The notes under the pieces are model-generated. The model was not told the origin of the DNA, did no database searches, and saw nothing but the letters and a program-made list of their open reading frames with translations. Made by a program: the position numbers and the translations under genes. From a virus: DNA of 34,956 nt. Shown here piece by piece: positions 6,008 through 12,807 of the stretch (position 1 is the first letter of the stretch; each line of letters starts with the position of its first letter). The DNA lies in IMG/VR virus record IMGVR_UViG_3300005613_000220, positions 1-34,956 of that record; one strand, given 5' to 3'.

Positions 6008-7837
6008 TTACCTAAAAAATGGGGGAAGATTGGATTGTTTGCCGTGATGAGCCTCATGTCTTAGTTGAGCCAGGTCATCTGGAGTCATGCCAATACGGAG
6101 CTTCGGAAGGTGAATCGCTAAGTAGCGTAAACTGTCACAAGCATGGCTATGTGAATCATGAAGAGGAGTGGTCTTATAAATCTTTTTCTTACTGTCATAC
6201 TCTTGTCTATAGCTTTCAATAGACTTGATTAAACTCTTGCACTTCTTTTCATCAAACCACATTCGAGGAAGAGTAGAACGAACCGCTTCAATGCCATCCA
6301 TTAAAGAAAGTTTATCGGCAACGTCGAAAGTAACGCCTAGCTGACGCGCCTTCTCCCAGCGAGTGACGCCAGAGGAGAATTCACGATTGCGAATATCATG
6401 AGGACCCACATGGCGACCATAAGTGTAAGGTTTTCCATTAAGCATATTGATGTAATGTTCAAGACCTTCTTTATTCTTCTCATAGTAGTCTATAACTCTA
6501 ATTGTTTGACCTACACACTGACTGAATACTATAGCTGTACTATCTCGAACACCGATGTCCCAACTTGTATTCACAAGATACTGCGGCTCCCATGGAACAA
6601 TTCCTATTTGTCCATTTAGTCGTAATCGGTCCATATACTTAGAGTAGTACGAACCCTCAACACCTTGCAGAAATGAACAAAAATATTCTTGTTGCTGCAG
6701 ATCCTCAGACATCTCTCCAAGCTCACGTTCCTTCAAGATCGTATCCATAGAGATGTGCTTAGTGTCATCTACAGTTAAATGTGAAACGAACCAGTCGTCT
6801 GGGTTCTGTAGAGCTGTATTATACATTTCAAATAGAAAATTTTTTCCTCTTGGGGTGCTCACAATTAACAACTTGCCATCATTTGCAGATAAAATGGGGC
6901 GAACAAACTTATAAGCTTCCGGGTCTGAAAGAGCAAACTCACTAAATACAACCATATGAGGATTAGTTCCGATTAAGCTCGTGTCGTATGAGTCAGAACC
7001 AATGATTTGGAATAGCGAGCCATTCTTTAGTTTTATTCTCATGTACTGTTCATGCTTAGACTCTATAAGATCTTTGGGCATATAGTCTATAATACGAAAT
7101 CCATCATTATCTATTGCATCCCAAAGAATACGCCTACCAGAAGAAAAGGTTGGAAAGACATAATAAATAGTTTTTGCAGAACGAATAAGTTCTCTTATGC
7201 ATAAATTCCAGGCTGTGATGTCTTTTCCTGAATTGTGTACAACGTATCCATTTGCCACAAAGTTATGATGGCACTCTGTCTCAATATCATACAATTCTTC
7301 TGGCTCACTCTTAGTAACAATAAACTCATACTTTAAACAGGAACCGAGCTCTATATTTCCACAAACACCAGCGAGCTTGTCAGCATTTAATTCTTTGAGA
7401 AACCTTCTTGAATGTCTTAAAACTTTATATCTACCTTTTGCAAGAGACGAAGCCTTCTTCCATAGAACATCGCCTTCTACATTTACAACGGCAAATTTAT
7501 GATCTAACGAACAGATTATTGGATGTTGGACTCTTTCATTAGGAGCAACTGTTTCTATCTTTACAGTGTCCTTCTTACTTGTTTTCCACGCATTCTTTAC
7601 GATATCAGTTACAAATTTTTTACCATCCCAAGATAATATTTTGTCACCAACCTGTATGTCGCATAGATACTTAAATGAATCATCAGCCATCGTGATGCGT
7701 GTTGAACCAGATAAACAACGCCGTGGCCAGATAGCCATTACACGCTTGTAACCATCTTTCTCTATCGCATTAAAGATGCATTTTTGATAGTCCCGTGGAA
7801 CAAATGTATTTAGATTAATTGTTGCTTTTTTAGACAC
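6008..7837 (-). CDS. terL: Terminase large subunit interrupted by a mini-intein
   Basis: The ATP-driven DNA-packaging motor and nuclease. The 609-aa precursor should splice to a 447-aa enzyme, a usual TerL size. The P-loop is rebuilt by splicing: WPRR (residues 37-40) joins SGKD (203-206). The Walker B-like strand is MVVFSE (E300), and an STP coupling motif is at 327-329. The RNase-H-like nuclease shows three acidic sites: SWDIG (D427), PHD (D481) and HACDSLRY (D568). It begins with GTG behind AGGGG and no better start is nearby. It follows the small-membrane-protein genes by 58 bp and precedes the 114-aa gene. Without splicing the ATPase site would be split, so packaging should depend on the intein. 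Confidence 0.93.
   Translation of the reverse strand: MSKKATINLNTFVPRDYQKCIFNAIEKDGYKRVMAIWPRRCLSGSTRITMADDSFKYLCDIQVGDKILSWDGKKFVTDIVKNAWKTSKKDTVKIETVAPNERVQHPIICSLDHKFAVVNVEGDVLWKKASSLAKGRYKVLRHSRRFLKELNADKLAGVCGNIELGSCLKYEFIVTKSEPEELYDIETECHHNFVANGYVVHNSGKDITAWNLCIRELIRSAKTIYYVFPTFSSGRRILWDAIDNDGFRIIDYMPKDLIESKHEQYMRIKLKNGSLFQIIGSDSYDTSLIGTNPHMVVFSEFALSDPEAYKFVRPILSANDGKLLIVSTPRGKNFLFEMYNTALQNPDDWFVSHLTVDDTKHISMDTILKERELGEMSEDLQQQEYFCSFLQGVEGSYYSKYMDRLRLNGQIGIVPWEPQYLVNTSWDIGVRDSTAIVFSQCVGQTIRVIDYYEKNKEGLEHYINMLNGKPYTYGRHVGPHDIRNREFSSGVTRWEKARQLGVTFDVADKLSLMDGIEAVRSTLPRMWFDEKKCKSLIKSIESYRQEYDSKKKIYKTTPLHDSHSHACDSLRYLAIHLPKLRIGMTPDDLAQLRHEAHHGKQSNLPPFFR
7232..7717 (-). mobile_element. Mini-intein inside the TerL P-loop
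   Basis: Residues 41-202 of the terminase frame (162 aa) have intein signatures. The first residue is Cys41, followed by a block A-like SGSTRITMADD. A block B-like CSLDHKF has His113 in the usual TxxH position with Ser for Thr. The end is ELYDIETE then HHNFVANGYVVHN, with penultimate His201, final Asn202 and Ser203 as the first C-extein residue. These are the residues needed for standard class 1 splicing. At 162 aa there is no room for a homing endonuclease, so this is a mini-intein fixed in place or mobilised in trans. Removing it gives RR-SGKD, a proper terminase P-loop. Confidence 0.93.
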
Positions 7838-7894
7838 AAATACCCCTAAAGATTTTATATTTACTTAAATGAGCTAAGAAGGATTGTAGAAAGG

Positions 7895-8158
7895 TTAATC
7901 TTTTCCAGTTGCCCACGTAATACGGCGAGCATCTAAATCAGCTTGAGTAATATTCCCAGATGAGAGTTCATCAAAAAACCCTTCACCGTGAACTTTATCT
8001 ACTTCGTAACGCATCTTTTCTATACGCTTTTCGATGCGCTCCCGTATCTCAATCTTTGTATATTTCTTATTGCGAACTCTATCAAAAACAATTCCACAAA
8101 ACGCAAGAGTTATAAAAAGACCAGCTTTAAATATTGTCACCACCCCCACATTCACCAC
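7895..8158 (-). CDS. Small single-pass membrane protein (87 aa)
   Basis: One hydrophobic segment lies near the N-terminus (about residues 5-25, TIFKAGLFITLAFCGIVF). A highly charged helical stretch follows (RVRNKKYTKIEIRERIEKRIEKMRYEV as separate K/E/R-rich turns), then a polar tail. The start is uncertain: five GTG codons cluster at 8158-8140 behind AAAGGAAGGG, and I use the first. It overlaps the preceding gene by 32 bases and is the last of five small membrane-protein genes before the terminase. A holin- or spanin-like role is possible, but no family is recognised. Confidence 0.55.
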   Translation of the reverse strand: MVNVGVVTIFKAGLFITLAFCGIVFDRVRNKKYTKIEIRERIEKRIEKMRYEVDKVHGEGFFDELSSGNITQADLDARRITWATGKD

Positions 8159-8318
8159 CCTTCCTTTTACTCAAATCATCCAAAACAGCATCCATAAGCT
8201 TTATCTCTTTTTTATAAGCTGCAATAACTTTATTGTTATGATTGTTAGCATTTCTTACAACAACAATACCAATACCATTAGCAAGCAGCATTCCAAACAT
8301 AAAAGCTTCAAGAATCAT
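8127..8318 (-). CDS. Small single-pass membrane protein (63 aa)
   Basis: Residues 4-21 (EAFMFGMLLANGIGIVVV) form a membrane segment, followed by an Asn/His linker and a charged helix (KVIAAYKKEIKLMDAVLDDL). The C-terminus is Gly-rich with one Cys (GGECGGGDN). It starts at the ATG at 8318 with only a weak AAGAG upstream, 24 bases after the 44-aa gene. The layout, membrane anchor followed by a short coil, matches its four neighbours, which suggests related function or repeated recruitment of similar genes. No family is recognised. Confidence 0.55.
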   Translation of the reverse strand: MILEAFMFGMLLANGIGIVVVRNANNHNNKVIAAYKKEIKLMDAVLDDLSKRKGGECGGGDNI

Positions 8319-8342
8319 TTTTTATCTCTTGTCGTTAGATTA

Positions 8343-8477
8343 TTATTTCTTGTTTTTTATATCACTCAAAAGGTCTTTGATCTTCGCTAGATACACCCAA
8401 ACTACAACTAAAAACATTATCATAGCAAAAGGACCTAAAAGCATAGCCAACAAGAATGCAAGTTCAATTATTATCAT
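8343..8477 (-). CDS. Very small membrane protein (44 aa)
   Basis: The frame encodes 44 residues: MIIIELAFLLAMLLGP then FAMIMFLVVVWVYLAKIKD and a short charged tail DLLSDIKNKK. It is almost entirely one long or two tightly packed membrane segments with a basic cytoplasmic-type end. Its ATG overlaps the stop of the 97-aa gene as ATGA at 8474-8477, a strong sign of translational coupling and of a real gene despite the small size. Length and shape would suit a small holin or holin regulator, but no family is recognised. Confidence 0.6.
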   Translation of the reverse strand: MIIIELAFLLAMLLGPFAMIMFLVVVWVYLAKIKDLLSDIKNKK

Positions 8478-8767
8478 TCCTTATCTTTCTTGTTCTTTTC
8501 TTTATTTTTATCTCTCAAAGATGCAGCCGCTTTATTAATAAACTTTAAACGAGTCTCTATATCATTAAGATGGTCTACGTTTTCAAAAACCTTAGCAACC
8601 AAGCTTTCATGATTTCTTGTTAGTAAACTCAACCTCTCTTCTAGATCGACAATCTCTTTGGATTTGCGTTTATTCATATAAGTAACAATTAGATATAAGC
8701 AAGAAGCATTAATTGCGACTAACAAGGTTATTCTAGTAAGAACAATAATCAAACCCAAATCAATCAT
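8474..8767 (-). CDS. Membrane-anchored coiled-coil protein (97 aa)
   Basis: Residues 2-30 are hydrophobic (LGLIIVLTRITLLVAI and CLYLIVTYM), followed by a basic stop (NKRKSKE). A clear heptad-like coil follows (IVDLEERLSLLTRN, then HLNDIETRLKFI), and the tail is nearly all K, N, D and E. The start at 8767 has AAGGA and overlaps the preceding stop as ATGA; its own stop overlaps the next start the same way. The layout resembles i-spanins or membrane-tethered coils of phage lysis cassettes, but no family is assigned. Confidence 0.6.
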   Translation of the reverse strand: MIDLGLIIVLTRITLLVAINASCLYLIVTYMNKRKSKEIVDLEERLSLLTRNHESLVAKVFENVDHLNDIETRLKFINKAAASLRDKNKEKNKKDKE

Positions 8768-9138
8768 TTCTTATCCTTCATAGAGTTCTTAACCCTTTCT
8801 CGCGACAACTTAATAAGCTCCTCTGCTATATTCTTCCTAATACGACCATCCTTTGTCTTAAAATCCTTCAACACTTGATCACAAATCTCTTTCTTTGCCG
8901 CATCTATAGTTGAACTGAATAACTTGTTAGATAGAAAATCATAATCATTACAAAAGCTATTAGAAAGACCTCTTATTAATGTGGCTATACGATCCAACCT
9001 TGTAAGAATACTCGTTGTAAAAACAGAAAAATCTTCCAGCCATTCAAAAAAACAAACTAAATGTCTGTCAATTCTATATGCTACTAATGCTACCATAAGT
9101 ATGGTAAAAACATAAAACATGTCTTTTATAAAAAACAT
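8764..9138 (-). CDS. Membrane-anchored helical protein (124 aa)
   Basis: An N-terminal hydrophobic segment (FYVFTILMVALVAYRI) is followed by a long helical region with scattered aromatics and a strongly basic end (RERVKNSMKDKK). The ATG at 9138 overlaps the previous stop as TAATG, so translation is coupled. A GTG four codons upstream (9150) is possible but less likely. It is the first of five overlapping small membrane-protein genes leading to the terminase. I do not recognise it. Confidence 0.6.
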   Translation of the reverse strand: MFFIKDMFYVFTILMVALVAYRIDRHLVCFFEWLEDFSVFTTSILTRLDRIATLIRGLSNSFCNDYDFLSNKLFSSTIDAAKKEICDQVLKDFKTKDGRIRKNIAEELIKLSRERVKNSMKDKK

Positions 9139-9734
9139 TACCGGTCCCACTTTTTAAACTGTTGTTTTCTTGGTGTTACTATCCATTGAAGGTTGATCTT
9201 GGCCTGCCTAACAGCCTCAACACTGCCTTTCTTAGCTTTAAGCCTTTTCTCGTGCATTCTTTTTTTATATTCGGCGTTCAATAAGGGTCTGCTTCTACGT
9301 GACAGAAAGGTAATTATTGCTATCACTTTCCCTCTAAACTCTTCAAAGACTCTCACTCTTTTATCAAGAAACTTACCGTCATGATTGGAGTTTAAGTCGT
9401 AAAACGTATCAAGCTTTTCAAGTGTTTCTAAAAACTTTTCTATACTTTTGGGGTATATCCACCAAAACAGTTTTGAGGGAATGTTATATTCTAGTCTTAA
9501 TTCTGGATTATTTCTAAGAAGTAATACTTTTGTATAAATATCTTTAAGGTGCATCAGTTTTTTGTTGTTAAAGAATGTGTCTGCAAATTTAAAAACGTCT
9601 TGCCCTAGTTGCATTCTTGTTTTTCTTCCAGCTGGTGTAAAGTTCACATATTTTTCATAAAAGAACATTATTTTGCTGAGTGCTTTTTTGTCGGTTATAA
9701 GTTTTCCATTAATCGCTTTTTCCAGATCGGTCAT
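9138..9734 (-). CDS. Hypothetical basic protein between TerS and the membrane genes
   Basis: About 199 aa, predicted mostly helical and basic, with a Lys/Arg-rich C-terminal third (RRSRPLLNAEYKKRMHEKR and KAKKGS). It has no membrane segment and no catalytic motif that I recognise. The ATG at 9734 is 8 bases from AAGGA; an ATG two codons earlier (9740) is also possible. It overlaps the end of the small-terminase candidate and is coupled to the next gene by TAATG. Basic character and position suggest a DNA- or RNA-binding accessory protein, which is inference only. Confidence 0.55.
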   Translation of the reverse strand: MTDLEKAINGKLITDKKALSKIMFFYEKYVNFTPAGRKTRMQLGQDVFKFADTFFNNKKLMHLKDIYTKVLLLRNNPELRLEYNIPSKLFWWIYPKSIEKFLETLEKLDTFYDLNSNHDGKFLDKRVRVFEEFRGKVIAIITFLSRRSRPLLNAEYKKRMHEKRLKAKKGSVEAVRQAKINLQWIVTPRKQQFKKWDR

Positions 9735-10209
9735 TATCATTTTCCTTAAAGTTAGGCATATTGATATTGAACGTGGTCGTCTTTTCTTCTTGATCGTTTT
9801 TTTTGTTGAGAGTTGCGCGCCATTCTTCTAGTGCTTTATATTCTTTATCGTATAGGGGCATTGTTTTGTAGATAAAGTTACTCTCATATTTTCTTGCTAA
9901 TGCTCCGTGTTCTCGTCGTTCTCCGATGGCAGCTTTAGCAAGGTCGTGGGCTATTTTTAGTTTCTTGCTTCGTTTCTTCCATCGTTTAAGAGTGTCTCCG
10001 GAGATGCCTCGTTTAGTAAAGAAGCTACTTAATTTTAAAGCTTCTTCGTTGTTCATGGCCCAGTCGTATAGTTCAACTGCTAGTTCGTCTATTTTCTCGA
10101 GCATTATTGGTTTTTGTCTAAATGTTACAATATCGTATGAGTAGTCAAAGACGTTTTTCGTAGTGCTTTTTCGCTCTATGTTATGTTTATTTTTCTTCTT
10201 GACAGTCAT
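9709..10209 (-). CDS. Probable terminase small subunit
   Basis: A 166-aa protein with an HTH-like region in the first half (ELAVELYDWAMNNEEALKL, then RGISGDTLKRWKKR), a central helical part with AIGERREHGAL, then MPLYDKEYKALEEWRATL and a disordered charged tail. This layout fits phage small terminases, which bind DNA through an N-terminal HTH and oligomerise through helices. It is transcribed in the same operon upstream of the large subunit, but the two are separated by six genes, which is unusual. Tandem ATG codons follow AAGGGG; the second, at 10209, has the better spacing. A transcriptional regulator is the main alternative. Confidence 0.6.
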   Translation of the reverse strand: MTVKKKNKHNIERKSTTKNVFDYSYDIVTFRQKPIMLEKIDELAVELYDWAMNNEEALKLSSFFTKRGISGDTLKRWKKRSKKLKIAHDLAKAAIGERREHGALARKYESNFIYKTMPLYDKEYKALEEWRATLNKKNDQEEKTTTFNINMPNFKENDNDRSGKSD

Positions 10210-10699
10210 CATCTCCCCTTATAATGGTGAATTCGGTGCGAGGTGTATCAGAATATAATTTCTTGGCTATTATTTTGTCTATTATGGCGTCGTCTCGGAA
10301 TAAGATTCCTTGAGAGACGTCTTCTAAGTATTTAATCATGTTTGAGAGGTCTGGTTTTTTGACGTGTGGTTGTCCCCTTAGAAGTTCTTTTTTCTTTCTA
10401 GGGGTTGAGACTGGGATTGGCATAAAAAATGTGACTTCTAGCGTTATTGGACCCTCTATAAGCTTAGAGTATCCGTGCTGAAGGCGTAAATCTATCTGTG
10501 ATTCGGCTTTGGCCTGTTTCTGTGGGTCGTAAGCGTGTGGGAATGGAAATGATGTTAGTTTTGGTCTTTGTAGAGGGGTTGGGTTTCCTCGAAGAATGTA
10601 TGTTTTTGTTTTTGTATGAGTAATACATTTCTTTAAACTGTTGGTGTAAGATTCCTTTGTTTTGTCCTGTTGCTTCGTTAGCGTTTTTGAGAAACTCAT
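10187..10699 (-). CDS. rusA: RusA-type Holliday junction resolvase
   Basis: This 170-aa protein has the RusA layout: a strand leading to RGNPTPLQRPK (residues 38-48), a middle strand ending FFMPIPVSTPRKK, then the acidic core KPDLSNMIKYLEDVSQGI followed by FRDDAIID and a Lys (AKKLY). RusA uses conserved aspartates to cut four-way junctions; here PD and DD are present, and the second Asp of the PDxD motif is Ser, a variant I have seen in phage members. The roughly 35 residues before the core are extra and overlap the preceding gene. The ATG at 10699 has AAAGGAG, so I keep it. It likely resolves recombination or replication intermediates before packaging, with the ERF protein. Confidence 0.85.
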   Translation of the reverse strand: MSFSKTLTKQQDKTKESYTNSLKKCITHTKTKTYILRGNPTPLQRPKLTSFPFPHAYDPQKQAKAESQIDLRLQHGYSKLIEGPITLEVTFFMPIPVSTPRKKKELLRGQPHVKKPDLSNMIKYLEDVSQGILFRDDAIIDKIIAKKLYSDTPRTEFTIIRGDDDCQEEK

Positions 10700-10808
10700 C
10701 GTATCTCCTTTTATATGGATTAGCTAAAGGAAATGCTTTGTTCTTTTTATCTTCAAAAAGAAAATAATCAATGTAAACAAGGTGTGATTGTTTCCCTGAG
10801 CAGTTCAT
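10464..10808 (-). CDS. Small protein, paralogue of its upstream neighbour
   Basis: The frame encodes 114 aa. Residues 9-67 resemble residues 30-86 of the preceding protein: hydrophobic YFLF versus FFMF, NPYKRRYDEFL versus NPYKKEFIDFV, and a helix ending MYYSYK versus QLYKKQY. The last 40 or so residues are low-complexity and are read from the same DNA that encodes the RusA N-terminus in another frame, so they may have little function. The start at 10808 has AAGGA and sits in a TAATG overlap with the previous stop. No family is recognised. A tandem duplication with divergence is the simplest history. Confidence 0.5.
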   Translation of the reverse strand: MNCSGKQSHLVYIDYFLFEDKKNKAFPLANPYKRRYDEFLKNANEATGQNKGILHQQFKEMYYSYKNKNIHSSRKPNPSTKTKTNIISIPTRLRPTETGQSRITDRFTPSARIL

Positions 10809-11140
10809 TACAAATCCTTAAAAGCATCGAGTTTAGTTTCAATTGGTCTATTTTGCTGCCATCCTGGGTTGATTGGCTGGGTATATTGTTTTTTATATAG
10901 CTGAAAGCATACATAAATAAATTGGGCTCGATCTTCTTTGTTTATATCAATTGAATCAACAAAATCAATGAATTCTTTTTTGTATGGATTTTTATCTTTG
11001 TAGTTTTGGTGTGCGTATTCATAGAACATAAAGAATTTGACTTGGATTGTATGTTCTTCGTGTGGTGGTTTGGTTCGCGGCGGGGAAAATTTCTTAAATG
11101 AACCGAGTTCTTTGTGGGGGTTTTTCCTGGTCATCTTCAT
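10808..11140 (-). CDS. Small protein, first of a tandem pair
   Basis: This 110-aa protein has a basic, proline-containing N-terminus (residues 1-28) and a compact helical domain (residues 30-95) with NPYKKEFIDFVDSIDI and FQLYKKQY. The domain is shared with the next gene. It overlaps the end of the replication-protein gene by 47 bases and has only a weak AAGAG before its start; the ATG two codons later (11134) is an alternative. Its place between an initiator-like protein and the resolvase suggests a DNA-metabolism accessory role, which is inferred from context. Confidence 0.5.
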   Translation of the reverse strand: MKMTRKNPHKELGSFKKFSPPRTKPPHEEHTIQVKFFMFYEYAHQNYKDKNPYKKEFIDFVDSIDINKEDRAQFIYVCFQLYKKQYTQPINPGWQQNRPIETKLDAFKDL

Positions 11141-12416
11141 TTCTCTTTTTTTTATTGGATGGGCCTCTCTGGATCATTTCGTTTATGGCATCAAGATATG
11201 CTTGAATCTCTTCATCATTTTCTGGGGGTGTGCATGTTTTGATTTTACGGGCTTCAGCTTTTTGTCTCATTTCTTCTTCGTGTCTTTCTGCTTGTTTTCG
11301 CATACGTTCGAAGAATGGTCCACTGTAATCTGGGGATTTATGTTTTACCTCTTCCCCTTTGAGGAATCTTTCTCTTCTCGGAGGAGCTTCATTGGTAGGT
11401 TGAGGGAACACTTTGTAGTGCCAGTATCTCTTGAGTTCTTTCATTCTACTTTTATTTAAAGATAAACCATGCGTCTCACTCAAATGTAAGCATTCATCAT
11501 AAAGGTATGTATAAGCTTTGTGGTATCCACAAGAGTAGTAATCGTCTGGCATTTTCATGAGAGCGAGTTTAATTATTGGTTTCTCAAACTGAGAGAGTTG
11601 TATAAGACCTGATATAGTGACGTGACTTCCTACAATCTCGCTGATTGGTTGTAAGATATCCCTTTGCAGCATAGACCTAGTTCTGCTTGTGCTTGGATCT
11701 ACAACTTTAGCTCGTTCGATTCTCTTGCCGTGTATCTTTTTTCTTCGTTCTTGTTCGATATCGGCCTGTTTAGACATTTGCTGCAGATCTTGAGAAAACG
11801 ATGTCTGATTTTTATCCATTTTTCTTAAATCGAGACTTGCGGAGTCTTCTCGCGCGCGCGCACACGTAGCTACGATGGTACCGTTAGACTTATTATATTT
11901 ATATTCCTTAAGAGAATTAATACGTAGTGGCCGAACCGCGTCTGAAGAAAGAATTGTAGCCGGTTTTGAGTACAGTTGTGTCACCACAAAAAAGAACGCT
12001 AAACATGGAATGAGATACTTGAGAAACTTCGTAATAACCGGCTGAAAAACATCACGAGAAATCAAATAAAGATTGTTCTCTTTATAATCCCTCTTTATCC
12101 AATCTATTAACCCAAGACTCTTAAGCTCAGACAACGCCAACTTAACAGTAGAACGCGCTAACCCCGTCTTTTCAGCAATTCTCTCTTGAGACGGATACAC
12201 AAACCTCTTATGCATAGAATAATCCACAAGATACGACAACACCTTGCGGCGAGACTCAGCCAACGAAAACAGAACCTTAAGCGGCTCAGCCCTAAACGCA
12301 TCACACGCATCAGGACCATGCAGACTAAGAGTCTTTAATAACTCAACATCGCCCTTAGAAACTTTATTTTTCTTTGGTGGTTGATTTCTAATAGAAAGAC
12401 ATGTATTATTGCTCAT
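11094..12416 (-). CDS. Winged-helix replication-initiator-like protein
   Basis: 440 aa. Residues of about 50-120 form an HTH_36-type winged helix: RRKVLSYLVDYSMHKRFVYP, QERIAEKTGLARSTVKLALS, then ELKSLGLIDWIKRDY. The pattern is typical of phage and plasmid replication initiators and replisome organisers. A short hydrophobic stretch follows (about 130-152, YLIPCLAFFFVVTQLY), which is odd for a soluble initiator and could be a buried helix or membrane contact. The rest is charged and helical with a basic end. The start at 12416 follows CAGGAG and overlaps the preceding frame by ATGA. The 34-bp repeat at 12411-12480 duplicates this start region. It probably opens the origin or loads host replication proteins; a transcription regulator is the alternative. 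Confidence 0.6.
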   Translation of the reverse strand: MSNNTCLSIRNQPPKKNKVSKGDVELLKTLSLHGPDACDAFRAEPLKVLFSLAESRRKVLSYLVDYSMHKRFVYPSQERIAEKTGLARSTVKLALSELKSLGLIDWIKRDYKENNLYLISRDVFQPVITKFLKYLIPCLAFFFVVTQLYSKPATILSSDAVRPLRINSLKEYKYNKSNGTIVATCARAREDSASLDLRKMDKNQTSFSQDLQQMSKQADIEQERRKKIHGKRIERAKVVDPSTSRTRSMLQRDILQPISEIVGSHVTISGLIQLSQFEKPIIKLALMKMPDDYYSCGYHKAYTYLYDECLHLSETHGLSLNKSRMKELKRYWHYKVFPQPTNEAPPRRERFLKGEEVKHKSPDYSGPFFERMRKQAERHEEEMRQKAEARKIKTCTPPENDEEIQAYLDAINEMIQRGPSNKKKRNEDDQEKPPQRTRFI

Positions 12417-12480
12417 GAACACTCCTGGTTTTCAGGACTCCATGACTCATGAACACACCTGGACTTCAGGACTCCAAGAC
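12411..12480 (-). repeat. 34-bp duplication of the initiator gene start site
   Basis: Two units 34 bp apart (CTCATGAACAC at 12412 and 12446) each contain, on the minus strand, CCTG...CCAGG, then GTGTTCATGAG. The downstream copy is the real ribosome-binding site and ATG of the replication gene. In it the small hairpin TCCTG/CAGGA overlaps the Shine-Dalgarno sequence. The upstream copy has its own ATG (12450), which opens a 14-codon frame ending at 12406, past the real start. Confidence 0.8.
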
Positions 12481-12664
12481 CAAGACTCCTTTTGGGTTTG
12501 TATACTTCTTTGGAACATTCCTGGGTTTTGTACTCTTTGGAATACTCCTTGTTGATGTATACCTTGGTTGTGTTGTTATCTTTCTTCTCTGAGGGGGGAC
12601 TGAGGGATAAAATTTTAAGAGAGAGCCCGATTAAAAGGCTCTCTTTTTTATTGACTATTTCCAT
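12413..12664 (-). CDS. Possible 83-aa leader protein
   Basis: The frame runs into the replication-protein start with an ATGA overlap, which favours coupled translation. However, no good ribosome-binding site precedes its ATG at 12664, the composition is low-complexity (repeated KEYK, QECSKE, QECS), and the DNA contains a plus-oriented terminator (12617-12647) and two sets of tandem repeats. It may be a leader peptide, a real small protein or a chance frame across a structured 5' untranslated region. Confidence 0.3.
   Translation of the reverse strand: MEIVNKKESLLIGLSLKILSLSPPSEKKDNNTTKVYINKEYSKEYKTQECSKEVYKPKRSLGLGVLKSRCVHESWSPENQECS
12617..12647 (+). terminator. Plus-oriented hairpin with U-tract in the replication leader
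   Basis: AGAGAGCC (12620-12627) pairs with GGCTCTCT (12637-12644). Three outer pairs include a G-U that works only on the plus strand, and TTTTTTATT follows. It would stop plus-strand transcription, yet no plus gene lies upstream nearby. It may block antisense transcripts entering the replication region, or act as a leader structure for minus-strand RNA. Confidence 0.5.
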
Positions 12665-12773
12665 GAGAATGAGATTACTATTCTAGAGAATTTTTTCAAC
12701 AATTCGCTTTAAAATCTAATTGTTATTCTAAATACAATGTACTAACATAATGGTGCCCTAAATATGGCTTTTC

Positions 12774-12799
12774 TTATCTTCCACCCCTAAAGAAGATAA
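12774..12799. other. Hairpin downstream of the regulator gene
   Basis: TTATCTTC (12774-12781) pairs with GAAGATAA (12792-12799) around a 10-base loop. It is the first of two adjacent hairpins in the 172-bp gap between the regulator gene and the replication operon. Confidence 0.5.
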
Positions 12800-12807
12800 A
12801 CGCCTTA

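Noticed and set aside
8034-8538. Plus-strand frames of 118 and 98 codons over the small-membrane-protein genes
   Set aside because: They are antisense to tightly coupled minus genes with good start signals. Their Ile/Phe/Thr-rich composition follows from the complement of Lys/Asn-rich codons.
12492-12686. 64-aa plus-strand frame in the replication leader
   Set aside because: It has no ribosome-binding site and runs through the repeats and the terminator hairpin. It is probably a shadow of a structured leader.
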